Source: an uncultured Eubacteriales bacterium (GTDB taxonomy: Bacteria > Bacillota > Clostridia > Oscillospirales > Acutalibacteraceae). From it: a DNA stretch of 64,000 nt. The notes beneath the pieces were generated by a model, which saw only the letters and a program-made list of their open reading frames with translations, was not told where the DNA came from and did no database searches. This document shows positions 7,458-17,128 of this stretch, in pieces. The first letter of the stretch is position 1. Every line of letters begins with the position of its first letter. The translations under genes were made by a program, and so were the position numbers. The stretch lies in contig CAJUDG010000013.1 of assembly GCA_910584745.1 (NCBI GenBank), positions 1 to 64,000 on the forward strand. The letters run 5' to 3'.

Positions 7458-8423
7458 TCAACTTATCAACACCCATTTCCAATGGCCACCCTCCTTTCTT
7501 GAAATCACATCGCGCATATTCTTCTTTGCGATGTCCAATGTCCTTGGCGAAATCCCAGCCTGTCTGATGATGTTTTGGATTTCTTTGACTGGCGCAGGCC
7601 CCTTTTCAAGTCGCTCCCTGACCAACCTTTCAGTTTGCTCGACCTTGGTATTTGCAGGCCCACCGTTTAACAAATCTTCGGCGGTGATTTTCTCGTAACC
7701 ATCCACCCAGCGTAGACTACCATTCTTAATGGAGAAAGCCACTGACTTTCCTTCCGTCGCAAGAGAGGATTTGTCGTGGACAATTACTCGGATGTGTGGT
7801 TCCCTTTTCATCCTGCCCACTAGAAGAACGCTCCTGGCAGCAGCACGGAAGTCCATAGAACCCAGCCCTCGGTAGGCGCTGTTCGCTCCAACAGCTTTGT
7901 TGAGGTGACCGATCAGGACGATGGCACAGCCTGTCTGGTCAGCAACGAACGTGAGTTGTTTGAGAACATCACGTATCTCATTGGCACGGTTCATATCTAT
8001 GCCACGGCCAAGATATCCTTGGAGCGGGTCGAGGATCATCAGCTTGGCATTGGTGGATTTTACCGCCCGCTCAATGCGCTCGTCCAGCAGGGAGAGAGAG
8101 TACTCAGTTTCGTCGATGCAGATGATGCGGTTGAGGTCGGCGCTGGCAATCATAAGGCGGGGCTTGATGGTGTCACCAAGGCCATCCTCGGCGGTCTGGT
8201 AAAGGATGTTGATGGGTGTAGTCTGTTCCATTCCGGGGAGCGCCTGTCCGCAACTGCACATGGCGGCGATCCATAGTGCGAGGGTGGTCTTACCTTCGCC
8301 GGGGTTGCCTTGAATGATGGTCAGCTTGCCCTGCGGTATGTAGGGATACCACAGCCAGTGCACTTCTTGGGTTTCGACTTCGGACATTCGGATAAGGCGT
8401 AGTTCGGGTTGATTTTGGGTCAT
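7458..8423 (-). CDS. RepA-like RecA-fold ATPase
   Basis: The 321-aa protein has Walker A GNPGEGKTT (about residues 39-47), Walker B LMILDP and downstream GHLNKA and GSMDFRAAARSVL motifs. These are typical of hexameric RSF1010 RepA-type helicases and related AAA_25 proteins of mobilizable elements. A C-terminal winged-helix-like part (ISPRTLDIAKKNM) resembles those of prophage and ICE homologues. It probably unwinds or replicates the excised element. It is encoded on the same strand as mobC and the relaxase. Confidence 0.82.
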   Translation of the reverse strand: MTQNQPELRLIRMSEVETQEVHWLWYPYIPQGKLTIIQGNPGEGKTTLALWIAAMCSCGQALPGMEQTTPINILYQTAEDGLGDTIKPRLMIASADLNRIICIDETEYSLSLLDERIERAVKSTNAKLMILDPLQGYLGRGIDMNRANEIRDVLKQLTFVADQTGCAIVLIGHLNKAVGANSAYRGLGSMDFRAAARSVLLVGRMKREPHIRVIVHDKSSLATEGKSVAFSIKNGSLRWVDGYEKITAEDLLNGGPANTKVEQTERLVRERLEKGPAPVKEIQNIIRQAGISPRTLDIAKKNMRDVISRKEGGHWKWVLIS

Positions 8424-8529
8424 TGAAACACTCCTTTCAGTTGGCTACTCCGTGAAAAGTGGGAGCAGTATTCATATTGCATGATCGATACTTTGCTCAT
8501 GTTGGCGCACCTCCTTCCTCAAAGATGAA

Positions 8530-8562
8530 GGACGAAACCGAGTGCTGCGCTCGATTTCGTCC
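8530..8562. promoter_or_regulatory. Inverted repeat between divergent genes
   Basis: GGACGAAA and TTTCGTCC enclose a second imperfect repeat (CGAG/CTCG). The hairpin lies between the divergent RepA-like gene and the 8650 gene. It may be an operator or a transcript hairpin; there is no T-run to make a clear terminator. Confidence 0.4.
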
Positions 8563-8649
8563 TCCTACTTGTATTATTGTTCGGAAAGTGATAAAATGTG
8601 AATATCGCAGGACAGCGGCTTTTGTCATATGGGACAGGAGGGACACGCC

Positions 8650-8898
8650 ATGCCAATGGGAATAAATCAGCAGAATCATATCATGCGCGCGACACTAGAT
8701 GTGTGGGAGGATAAAATATTTCTCAACGAAAAGGAATACCCTGCGGGTCATTTTGCCGCAGAAATTTTGAATATTTCCCCTGAATTTATCAGCACCACTG
8801 CGAATAGAGCCATTGACTTGATGGCCTTGCTTGCAGATGTGCGTGATGCATATGACGAAAAAATGAGAAAATCTTTCCTCAGCTACAACAGGTCGTGA
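8650..8898 (+). CDS. Uncharacterised 82-aa protein
   Basis: No family recognised. The product starts MPMGINQQNHIM and looks soluble, ending in a basic SYNRS tail. AGGAGG is eight bases before ATG 8650, which decides against the in-frame ATG 8629. The stop overlaps the next gene by four bases, so it is co-translated with the DUF6076-type gene and likely acts with it or with the sigma factor beyond. Confidence 0.7.
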   Translation: MPMGINQQNHIMRATLDVWEDKIFLNEKEYPAGHFAAEILNISPEFISTTANRAIDLMALLADVRDAYDEKMRKSFLSYNRS

Positions 8899-9776
8899 CT
8901 GGAATCATAGGAGATTTGTCCGTTGTCGAGCCATTTTCTTTGTGGGACATACAGGAAGAGCAGGGCCTTGCTGCGGCCATGTTCTCAGAAGATAGTGTGG
9001 ACGACTTACTCGACAAACCCATAATACGAAAATTTTTAGACGCATACCTCTCGGCTATGCTTGCAGTGCCTTTTGCAATTTATCACTTTGTCGAGGCAGC
9101 CATTGTCCTTGAGCGCAACTGTTTGTGCGATCTTGAGAAACGAACTGAAACCTACTTCGCCATGGGTGTGCATGACACATTTAATCATCCTGTGTTCAAA
9201 AAGATTTTGGATGAAACTTTAGTGCCGGATATCGAACCTTTCAAATATTCGCCTAGCCTGATATCTGCCTACTGCTTCGCCCGTGATCCAAAGCATTATG
9301 GCGAGATGATATTTGTCAACCGATTATTCTTCGACAGCTACATGGATTTCTTTGTGTACGACTTGCTGAACGGTATGCACCACGGCCACGCCCCTAGTAA
9401 GTGCCAGAACTGTGGAAGATATTTTCTGACACTGGATGCCCGCAAGCCCAAATACTGCGATGGAATGGCTCCGCAAAATCCACACTATACCTGTCGGCAG
9501 TATGGTGCTTTGAATCAGCAGAAAGAGAAGAACGCCAATCACCCCATCTTTCAAATCTTCAAAACCCGCACAAGTACGATCCGCAAGCACCATCAGCGTG
9601 GGAAAATTACTGACAAGGTACGGCAGGAGGCACTGAAAGTCTGCGAGGAATTGCGAGACCGTGCTCTACTGGACAATAATTTTGCACAGGGTGAGTATCT
9701 GCGTCTTATGGAGCAGGACGCAGTTTACGCGGAGGCTAACAAGCAACTTGGGGATGGTAATAGTCATGACGGATGA
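8895..9776 (+). CDS. DUF6076-type zinc-finger protein
   Basis: The 293-aa protein has a helical N-terminal half and a C-terminal Cys cluster: CQNCGRYF, then KYCDG and YTCRQYG, which resembles a treble-clef zinc finger. I associate this layout with DUF6076 proteins of clostridial mobile elements. It ends inside the start of the sigma-factor gene (ATGs at 9754 and 9766 precede its stop at 9776), implying coupled expression. Molecular role unknown; nucleic-acid binding is a reasonable inference. Confidence 0.7.
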   Translation: MTGIIGDLSVVEPFSLWDIQEEQGLAAAMFSEDSVDDLLDKPIIRKFLDAYLSAMLAVPFAIYHFVEAAIVLERNCLCDLEKRTETYFAMGVHDTFNHPVFKKILDETLVPDIEPFKYSPSLISAYCFARDPKHYGEMIFVNRLFFDSYMDFFVYDLLNGMHHGHAPSKCQNCGRYFLTLDARKPKYCDGMAPQNPHYTCRQYGALNQQKEKNANHPIFQIFKTRTSTIRKHHQRGKITDKVRQEALKVCEELRDRALLDNNFAQGEYLRLMEQDAVYAEANKQLGDGNSHDG

Positions 9777-10569
9777 GGCGTTAGTAGAGCTTACCCGAGG
9801 TGGAAACAGAAATGCTGTTGAGGAGCTTTTGCAGAGCAATCGGGAGTATCTATACAAGATGGCGCGCCGGTTGAGTAATAATCCTGATACGCTTGAGGAT
9901 CTTGTACAGGAGGGCAGCATTGCGCTTTTGAACGCCGTCAGCAGCTATGAACTTACATATGGTGTGCTGTTCCTGACTTATGCCACTCCGTTTATTCGCA
10001 AGGCCATGCATGAGTTTATGGCAAGGATGTCCTTGCCGATGACGGTGCCTGCGGCGAGATATAGTCAGTTGCGGCGGGTAAATTATCTTGTTGCGAAGTT
10101 TCAGATGGATAACGAAGAACGTCCATTGCAAGGTTTGCTCCAGTTGATTTGCCAGGAGATGCAGGTTTCTGAAAAAGTTGCGTTGGGTCTGCTGAGAGAT
10201 TATTATGAGGTTTGTCAGGAGGGCGCGCTGGATGAGCAGTGGGAGCAGAGCATACCTTGCTTTGATGCTGACCCGGCTAAAGTGTATGAGCAGGAGCTGC
10301 TGGCTGAGTGTATCCAGACAGCATTCGATGAATCAGCGCCTCGGGAGCGTGTGTTGATTCAACAATATCTAGGGCTTGGCAACTCAAATGGTAAGGGAAT
10401 GACGTTCCAAGAGCTGGCGGTGCTGCTGAACTATAATGGGCATAGCGCGGCGGAGAAAGCGTATAAGAAAGCTATCGAGTCACTTAAGTACGCAATTCAT
10501 ATTGGTAAGTATGGGAACTACTCACGAGCAAAAGAGTGGTTGATTACCAGTTTTAAGGACAGCGTCTAA
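9766..10569 (+). CDS. Sigma-70-family RNA polymerase sigma factor
   Basis: The 267-aa product has sigma region 2 (LEDLVQEGSIALLNAVSSYE and the following helix) and a region-4-like end (MTFQELAVLLNYNGHSA). The middle is diverged and it is longer than ECF factors. It probably directs transcription of element genes. The start is ATG 9766 or 9754, both inside the upstream gene. It ends just before the promoter of the restriction operon, so it may be an element-specific activator. Confidence 0.8.
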   Translation: MTDEALVELTRGGNRNAVEELLQSNREYLYKMARRLSNNPDTLEDLVQEGSIALLNAVSSYELTYGVLFLTYATPFIRKAMHEFMARMSLPMTVPAARYSQLRRVNYLVAKFQMDNEERPLQGLLQLICQEMQVSEKVALGLLRDYYEVCQEGALDEQWEQSIPCFDADPAKVYEQELLAECIQTAFDESAPRERVLIQQYLGLGNSNGKGMTFQELAVLLNYNGHSAAEKAYKKAIESLKYAIHIGKYGNYSRAKEWLITSFKDSV

Positions 10570-10589
10570 CAAAAGGTCACAATTTATAG

Positions 10590-10618
10590 TTGATTTATTA
10601 CTGAATTTGAGATATAAT
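10590..10618 (+). promoter_or_regulatory. Promoter of the restriction operon
   Basis: TTGATT at 10590-10595 and TATAAT at 10613-10618 are separated by exactly 17 bases, a near-consensus housekeeping promoter 37 bases before hsdM. Confidence 0.7.
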
Positions 10619-10654
10619 GGCTTATATAGCAAATACAACAGAGAGGTGCACATC

Positions 10655-12256
10655 ATGGCACGAGCAAAAAAGAAAGAAGTTCAAGTTTCCCTTGAAACTG
10701 TTTTGTGGAATTGCCGGGTGGCCTTACGAGGCGTTGGCAGTACGGAAAAGAACAGGGATGCTGTGATTTCACTGGTTTTTCTGAAATTTGCAGGTGATAA
10801 ATTTGAAAAGCGGCGCCAAGAACTGCTTGACCAGTACGGTGATATTCCGGCTTTTCTTGAAAAAGTGTCTTTCTATAATGCAGTTAACGTGTTCTATCTT
10901 AAAGAAACTGCACGCTGGTCGTATATTGTAAAGAATGCTTCCGCCAATGATATTGCGGTCATCATTGATCAGGCAATGGCAGATATCGAAGCGAGCAATC
11001 CTCCGCTAAAGGGTGCATTGCCTTTGAACCTTTTTGCCACGCTCGGTGCTGATAAATCCAAAATCAAAGATTTGATTGATAATGTGAATCAGATTGACGA
11101 AAAGAGGTTTCAAGAAGAAGACCTCATCGGCCGTGTCTATGAATACTTCCTCCAGGTCTATGCGGCCTCCGGTACAAAAGAGGACGGCGAGTTTTATACG
11201 CCTGCCTGCATCGTTAAACTAATTGCGGAGATGATTGAACCATATAGCGGCGTAGTATATGACCCATGCTGCGGTTCAGGTGGTATGTTTGTACAGTCTC
11301 TCAAATTTGTTGACAGGCACAACGGCAACAGACAAAAGGTGTCTATTATCGGACAGGAAAGCAATCCTGATACTTGGCGGCTTTGTAAAATGAATCTGGC
11401 TATTCGTGGTATTGCCCATAATCTTGGCGAAACAAATCAGTCTACATTTACTAAAGATTTACATAAAGACCGCAAAGTTGATTTTATCATGGCAAATCCA
11501 CCATTCAATCTGAAGAGTTGGAGAACGGAAGATGCGCTTGTAGACGACCCCCGTTTTATTAAAGCTGGGTATTCTGTTATGCCGCCTGTTGCGAACGCAA
11601 ACTACGCATGGATTTTACATATGCTCTCCAAGTTGGATGTGAATCACGGAATCGCGGGATTCCTGCTGGCCAACGGCGCACTGAACGCTGGAGACGCAGA
11701 ATATGCCCTGCGGAAAGAAATCTTAGAGCGTGACCGTGTGGAGGCTATCATTGTTCTGCCACGCGATATGTTCTACACTACCGATATTTCCGTTACCCTT
11801 TGGATCGTGAACATGAATAAGAAGGCTTGCACTTGGAACGGCAGACAACTCCGTGACCGCACAAATCAAATCCTATTTATGGATCTCCGCCGCTGGGATG
11901 AAAATATCGAGGAGATCGTCATTGACAAAAACAAGCGAAAGAAAAAGACCGTCCTGACCGATGCGCAGATTGCACAGGTCAAGAAGGTCTACAATAGCTG
12001 GCAGGGCGCGGATACCAGCCTCTATGAAGATGTGCCGGAACTTTGCAAGTCTGCTACATTGGAGAATATCCGGGCTAAAGATTACTCCTTGGCTCCCAGC
12101 AAATACATTGAGTTTGTCGACCACGATTTGGATATCGACTATGAAAAGGAAATGGCTCGTATTCAGGACGAGATGCGACTGCTGATAGTATCGGAAGAAC
12201 TCTCCCAGTCAATGCTCAAGGATGCTTTCAGGGGGATTGGTTATGGGATTGACTGA
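10655..12256 (+). CDS. hsdM: Type I restriction-modification methyltransferase subunit
   Basis: The 533-aa protein is an N6-adenine methyltransferase. It has an N-terminal HsdM helical domain, SAM motif DPCCGSGG near residue 203 and catalytic NPPF near 281. It forms the M2S core with HsdS and modifies host sites. ATG 10655 follows GAGAGGTG and matches the usual start; the ATG at 10607 has no such site. The hsdS start lies inside its last codons. Confidence 0.95.
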   Translation: MARAKKKEVQVSLETVLWNCRVALRGVGSTEKNRDAVISLVFLKFAGDKFEKRRQELLDQYGDIPAFLEKVSFYNAVNVFYLKETARWSYIVKNASANDIAVIIDQAMADIEASNPPLKGALPLNLFATLGADKSKIKDLIDNVNQIDEKRFQEEDLIGRVYEYFLQVYAASGTKEDGEFYTPACIVKLIAEMIEPYSGVVYDPCCGSGGMFVQSLKFVDRHNGNRQKVSIIGQESNPDTWRLCKMNLAIRGIAHNLGETNQSTFTKDLHKDRKVDFIMANPPFNLKSWRTEDALVDDPRFIKAGYSVMPPVANANYAWILHMLSKLDVNHGIAGFLLANGALNAGDAEYALRKEILERDRVEAIIVLPRDMFYTTDISVTLWIVNMNKKACTWNGRQLRDRTNQILFMDLRRWDENIEEIVIDKNKRKKKTVLTDAQIAQVKKVYNSWQGADTSLYEDVPELCKSATLENIRAKDYSLAPSKYIEFVDHDLDIDYEKEMARIQDEMRLLIVSEELSQSMLKDAFRGIGYGID

Positions 12257-13364
12257 ATACACTTTTGGAGATTTAATAGAGCTCTTTATTGTCCAGAACA
12301 GTGACGGTAGATATGGGGCAGACAGTGCCATTGGAATAAATATTGATAAAGAAATCCGCGTGATGAGGGGTGATTCATCACGAAAGGAACTCGAAAAATT
12401 TTGTATTGTGCCACCAGGGACTTTCGTATATAATCCGCGTGGAAGTAGAAAACTTGGTTTGGGTTATAATGATACCAATAATACCTACATTACTACTTTT
12501 AATAATATGATTTTCAAGATAAAGGATTGTGCAGGCAATATTGTATTACCGCGATATCTGTTTATGTACTTGGCCAGGAAAGAGTGGGATCGAAAAGCGG
12601 AATTCCTTTCTTGGGGAAGTTCCACAGAAGTGTTTTCTTGGGATATATTTTGTGAAACACCAATTATGTTGCCGCCGCTTCCTATACAGCAAAAATATGT
12701 CGATGTTTATAATTCCATGCTGGCCAATCAACGCAACTATGAGCGGGGATTGGAAGATTTAAAACGAGCAGTATTTGCAGAGATAGACATAATCAAGCAT
12801 TCCACACGCAAAGTAGCGGTAGGAGACTTGCTTGAGGAAATTGACTCGCGAAACGCGGATGGCAGTATTACAAACATACAGGGAATCAATATTGAAAAGC
12901 AATTTATGCCATCGGTTGCAGATACAACTTCTGTAAACATCAAAAACTACAAAGTGGTGCGGGAAGGACAGTTCGCATATAGCTCTATGCAGACTGGACG
13001 AGATAGATGTATCCGAATTGCTCTATATGACAAAGATGCACCTATCCTGATCTCACCTGCATATTCTGTGCTACAAGTAAAAGAACCTTCAGCAATTGCG
13101 GAATACATCATGCTTTGGTTTATGCGCCCGGAAACAGACCGCTATGGCTGGTTTGCAAGCGATGGCAGCGTTCGTGCCAATTTGGATTTAGATAGATTCT
13201 ATGAAATTCAGATTCCTATGCCTGATGCTGCACAACAACAAGCGATTGCAAATATCTATATTGCATATATGCTGCGTCGGGAAATCAACGAGCAGTTGAA
13301 AGTGCAAATCAGGGATATCTGCCCGGTTTTGATTAAGGGATCGTTAGAAGAAACAAAGGACTAA
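12243..13364 (+). CDS. hsdS: Type I restriction specificity subunit
   Basis: The 373-aa protein has two target-recognition halves separated by helical spacers (for example LPPLPIQQKYVDVYNSMLAN and MPDAAQQQAIANIYIAYML), the standard HsdS layout in which each half reads part of a bipartite site. AGGGGGA is about eight bases before ATG 12243. It overlaps hsdM by 14 bases. The recognition sequence cannot be predicted by eye. Confidence 0.92.
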   Translation: MGLTEYTFGDLIELFIVQNSDGRYGADSAIGINIDKEIRVMRGDSSRKELEKFCIVPPGTFVYNPRGSRKLGLGYNDTNNTYITTFNNMIFKIKDCAGNIVLPRYLFMYLARKEWDRKAEFLSWGSSTEVFSWDIFCETPIMLPPLPIQQKYVDVYNSMLANQRNYERGLEDLKRAVFAEIDIIKHSTRKVAVGDLLEEIDSRNADGSITNIQGINIEKQFMPSVADTTSVNIKNYKVVREGQFAYSSMQTGRDRCIRIALYDKDAPILISPAYSVLQVKEPSAIAEYIMLWFMRPETDRYGWFASDGSVRANLDLDRFYEIQIPMPDAAQQQAIANIYIAYMLRREINEQLKVQIRDICPVLIKGSLEETKD

Positions 13365-13374
13365 AGGAGAATGT

Positions 13375-14316
13375 ATGCTTTTCTCAGAAAGATATTCAGA
13401 TTTAATTGATGTTGGACACGGAGAGCCAGTAGATAAGATCTGTAGCGATATAGATAATGCTACAAAAGTGGAGCTGGCAGAAATTATGCGAGAGTTTGCT
13501 GAACCGCAAAAAGTATCTACAAATCGATACGACAGCTATTATATCAACACAACAGCACTAGAAAGTGCAATACAATTATTCAACGACAAAAAACATGGCC
13601 CATATATATGGTTTGAAAATTCAGATTTTGATAATGCGTGGAGCAATCCATTGGCCGTTACATTCACCCCATTTCTGTTTGATGTAATCGAATTACAATA
13701 CGAAGAACTGTCTGATGGGGAGAAAGAAGAATTTCAAGCTGCGATTAATACAGTATTTCGACAGCATGATATGCCATGGTTATTATGCGAAGGCCATTTG
13801 ATAAAAATGGATGCCACCCAATTTGAACTTGATCTTAGGCAAAAGACATTGGAAAGAATGCGTGAGTTAAAAGATAGTGAGCCAAAATTTCAGCCTGCAT
13901 ACGAAGAACTGTTAGAATCATGTGAATTTTTTGAGAAAGGTAGTTTTGCTGCAGCTATTTCAAATGCGGAAAAAAGTTATGAAAGTGTACTGAAAGTAAT
14001 CTGTGGAGTGCAAAAGGGAAATGCTGATCAACTAACAAAGACTTATATCAATGAGAATAGTGGAGCTTTACCTATAACAATGAGGCCAGATGGCTTTCGC
14101 GAGAAAGTGCTGATGTCTTTACCGTTTATTCGTAACAACTCTGCATCTGATCACGGTGCAGGGGCCGTTCCTGTTGTCATTGACCAGAACCTTGCAACGC
14201 TTGCAATTAATTTATCTGCGGCTTTAAACACTTATTTGATTGGAGAATATAGAAAAAATACGGAGATATGCAGCCAGAATATTTCATCAGACGATATAAA
14301 TGAATTGCCATTCTAA
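13375..14316 (+). CDS. Abi_C-type abortive infection protein
   Basis: The 313-aa protein has a variable N-terminal half and a C-terminal half (about 185-300) resembling the Abi_C domain: repeated alpha helices containing AISNAEKSYESVLKVIC, then LPFIRNNSASDHGAG and LAINLSAALNTYLI. This is the pattern of HEPN-like abortive-infection proteins found beside restriction systems. It is inserted between hsdS and hsdR, ten bases after hsdS, so it is part of the operon. Assignment is from motif memory. Confidence 0.72.
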   Translation: MLFSERYSDLIDVGHGEPVDKICSDIDNATKVELAEIMREFAEPQKVSTNRYDSYYINTTALESAIQLFNDKKHGPYIWFENSDFDNAWSNPLAVTFTPFLFDVIELQYEELSDGEKEEFQAAINTVFRQHDMPWLLCEGHLIKMDATQFELDLRQKTLERMRELKDSEPKFQPAYEELLESCEFFEKGSFAAAISNAEKSYESVLKVICGVQKGNADQLTKTYINENSGALPITMRPDGFREKVLMSLPFIRNNSASDHGAGAVPVVIDQNLATLAINLSAALNTYLIGEYRKNTEICSQNISSDDINELPF

Positions 14317-14387
14317 AACAGACTATCAAAATGGTGATAAGAAAAAACCAATGGTATTTTCAAAACTTAGGAGTTGCAGAGTAATAT

Positions 14388-16154
14388 ATGACCAATTTTG
14401 AACTAAATCAATTTATCTTATACTATTTTAAAGATAATCGAACAAAAAGTGCCATAATGTTAACTGGTGATTGGGGAACAGGAAAGAGTTATTATATTCA
14501 AAATGAGCTTATTCCATTCCTTAAAGAAAAAACAAAAGATAGCAATTCATGTATTGTTGTATCACTTTATGGACTTAAATCTGTGAATGAAATAAGTAAG
14601 AGTTTATATCTGGAATCTCGAATGCAGTTTTTAGCCAATGGCTCGGAAAAACTGGAGACAGGAAAATTTGTTGTAAAGACTGTTGTAAAGGGAGTCACCA
14701 GCTTTCTGGGGATAGATATATCCAAATCTGAGGAAGAATTGCAAAAATTGTACCAATCGGTCAATTTGGATAGTAAGTTAGTTATATTCGAGGATATTGA
14801 AAGATCAAAAATAGATATAATAGACCTTTTAGGATATATCTACAATCTTGTCGAGGAAGACAACATAAAAGTGCTACTGGTTGCCAATGAGGATGATATC
14901 CTAAAATACCAAGACAGTGATCCTGATGATAAAGGAAACACTTATAAGATTCCGACAGAAAATACCGTGGCCTACTTGAAGGCAAAGGAAAAAACAATTA
15001 GTGATACCATTCACTTTAATGGCAATTTCAATTCTGCAATTCACAACATTATTAAGTCATATGGCAACCCGATGCTCACTAAATATGCGGAAAAAGAACG
15101 TATCGAGAATATTGTTTCAATTATGTATATGCTGAAAAACTTCAATCTGAGATCCTTGCTATTTGCTTGTCAAAAGATTACTGATTTATTCTGCAAAATT
15201 CCCAATTTGGAGGAGCCGTTTGCTGAAACAATTTTTTATAGTGTATTGGCATTTTCATTACGAATAAAGAGTGGAAATTTTCCGGAGTGGGAAGGGAATG
15301 ATTTGATATCCAAAGAACTGGGTATTGGAAAGCATCCTTTATATCGATTTTGCTATGACTATATAAGATGGCAAGAGTTTAATTTTGCTGAAGTACAGAG
15401 AGCATTTGATGCCCATAAGGAAATGAAGTTATATGATATTAATGGGGATTCCTGTGATGATGTTGATTTAAATGTTATATTCAATTATGCTACTCACTAT
15501 GCGACGGAGGTATGCACAGCTTTGCAACATATAGAGTCCCGGTTAGAAAACCCGGAAGATATTCCTCTTTATAGCTATGGTAAGTTAGCTTATTATCTGG
15601 TACAGATTCATTTGATACTAGGTTTTGATTACACAAGATGTAAATCCAATATGATTAATAATATGAAACGGCATGGAGGCAGATTAGATCCCGACATATT
15701 GTTTGTTGATATCTATGGTTTTGACGATGAGAAGGGACAGGCATTGTATAATACGTTCAAAAAAGACCTTCGCGACGTAATGATTTCATTGCCTAAGATA
15801 GACTTCTCCTATAGTCCAGAAGATATCCATTTATTGCACATGAAAGCTATTCAATCCTGTGACTCATTGACGTCCGGACATGCATTTATTTGCAAATTCG
15901 CTATGGACAAGATATTAAGAATGCTTTTTAGATGTAGCCCATCACAATTACATGAATTTCGTCAGATTCTATTTTTGATATACAGACACGCAACAAAAAG
16001 AGACTTTTTAGAAAGTGATCGTTTATATATGGAAAAACTTGTTTTGAGAGTTAGAGCAAAACTAGAAAACTTTCCGAGAATAGACGGCATTATCGCACTC
16101 CAGATGAGATACCTAATTTCAAATCTGGAAACCTTTATCGAGCAACTTCAATAA
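14388..16154 (+). CDS. KAP-like P-loop NTPase
   Basis: The 588-aa protein has Walker A GDWGTGKS (about 27-34) and Walker B KLVIFEDIER (about 130), followed by a NEDDILK segment, as in KAP-family and related STAND-like defence NTPases. No obvious transmembrane helix is seen, unlike classical KAP proteins. The remaining 400 residues are helical and unrecognised. It follows the Abi_C gene by 71 AT-rich bases. A sensor or effector role in phage defence is inference from family and position. Confidence 0.75.
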   Translation: MTNFELNQFILYYFKDNRTKSAIMLTGDWGTGKSYYIQNELIPFLKEKTKDSNSCIVVSLYGLKSVNEISKSLYLESRMQFLANGSEKLETGKFVVKTVVKGVTSFLGIDISKSEEELQKLYQSVNLDSKLVIFEDIERSKIDIIDLLGYIYNLVEEDNIKVLLVANEDDILKYQDSDPDDKGNTYKIPTENTVAYLKAKEKTISDTIHFNGNFNSAIHNIIKSYGNPMLTKYAEKERIENIVSIMYMLKNFNLRSLLFACQKITDLFCKIPNLEEPFAETIFYSVLAFSLRIKSGNFPEWEGNDLISKELGIGKHPLYRFCYDYIRWQEFNFAEVQRAFDAHKEMKLYDINGDSCDDVDLNVIFNYATHYATEVCTALQHIESRLENPEDIPLYSYGKLAYYLVQIHLILGFDYTRCKSNMINNMKRHGGRLDPDILFVDIYGFDDEKGQALYNTFKKDLRDVMISLPKIDFSYSPEDIHLLHMKAIQSCDSLTSGHAFICKFAMDKILRMLFRCSPSQLHEFRQILFLIYRHATKRDFLESDRLYMEKLVLRVRAKLENFPRIDGIIALQMRYLISNLETFIEQLQ

Positions 16155-16212
16155 AGAAGTTAATACCGACTATAAACTAGACCAATCTTAATTTCCCAGA
16201 GGGGGCAAATGC

Positions 16213-17117
16213 ATGAGCTATTATACCGATAGGCACGGTATGAGGACACCAATAGAACGAACCGAAACCATAACTTATGAGATGTATATGCTGCTGTTCG
16301 CTTGCTGCGGAAAATACTATAATATTGCTTGGCTTTATCCAGCGGAATGTCCTGATGGTAAATGGTGCTACGGGATAAACCATGTTTTATTCAGCTCGGC
16401 TATGAAGATGGAAATTCCTTCATTATTCCGCGATGAATATAATCGTATTTGTGCCCCCGAGAGGGAAGACTATCCGATACAACAGAAATATAATCTATAT
16501 GCTTTATTGGATTTTATCGAGTTTCTTGCAGTGAATTGTAAAGATGTGGAAATAGTGAGTTTTCATGGCTTTTTGGTCACGAACATCTGCGTTTTTATGA
16601 AACAAGGAAGATCGTTGCGACATTTCGCAGCGAAATAAACCACATTTTTGAAAAGACAGGATTGCTCTACACATTGTCCGAATCTGGTATGGTAGAGCGT
16701 ATTCCTGAAAATGGAGTTCTCTCTAAAGAAATCGAAAGTGCCATCGTCAAGGTTCCGGAGCAGGGGTTAAAAGAGCTTCTACAAGATGCTATCCAGTTAT
16801 ATAAAACCCCACGCCCACAGGCTCGTCAAGACTCCGTTGAGAAAATTTGGGATGCTTTGGAACGACTGAAAACTTACTATACCGCCATGGATAAGAAAGC
16901 ATCCGCAGCTGAAATTGTAAATGATATGGCAAATAATCAGTCCGAGTTTGTCGCTATTTTTGATGAAGAGTTCCGTGCGCTCACAAAAATAGGAAACGAC
17001 TTTCGGATTCGTCATCACGAAACAAATAAAATTGATATAACCGATTCACGGCACTACGATTACTTTTTCAACCGCTGTCTATCGTTGATTTCACTTGCCA
17101 TTCAGTATCTGAAGTAG
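16213..17117 (+). pseudogene. AbiJ-like defence gene, frameshifted
   Basis: Two adjoining frames (16213-16638 and 16662-17117) together make one protein of about 300 aa. Reading on from the T-run at 16570-16574 with one extra base continues smoothly as GHEHLRFYETRKIVATFR into the second frame. The C-terminal part (SVEKIWDALERLKTYY, then FRIRHHE and YDYFFNRCLSLISL) matches AbiJ-type/HEPN-associated defence proteins. A one-base loss in a homopolymer is the simplest cause; polymerase slippage restoring some product is possible. Confidence 0.72.
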
Positions 17118-17128
17118 GGGGTACTCAC

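Noticed and set aside
16560..16600. Programmed -1 frameshifting for the AbiJ-like gene
   Set aside because: The slip site C TTT TTG does not fit the X-XXY-YYZ heptamer in the zero frame and no downstream hairpin is obvious, so a simple indel or polymerase slippage is preferred.
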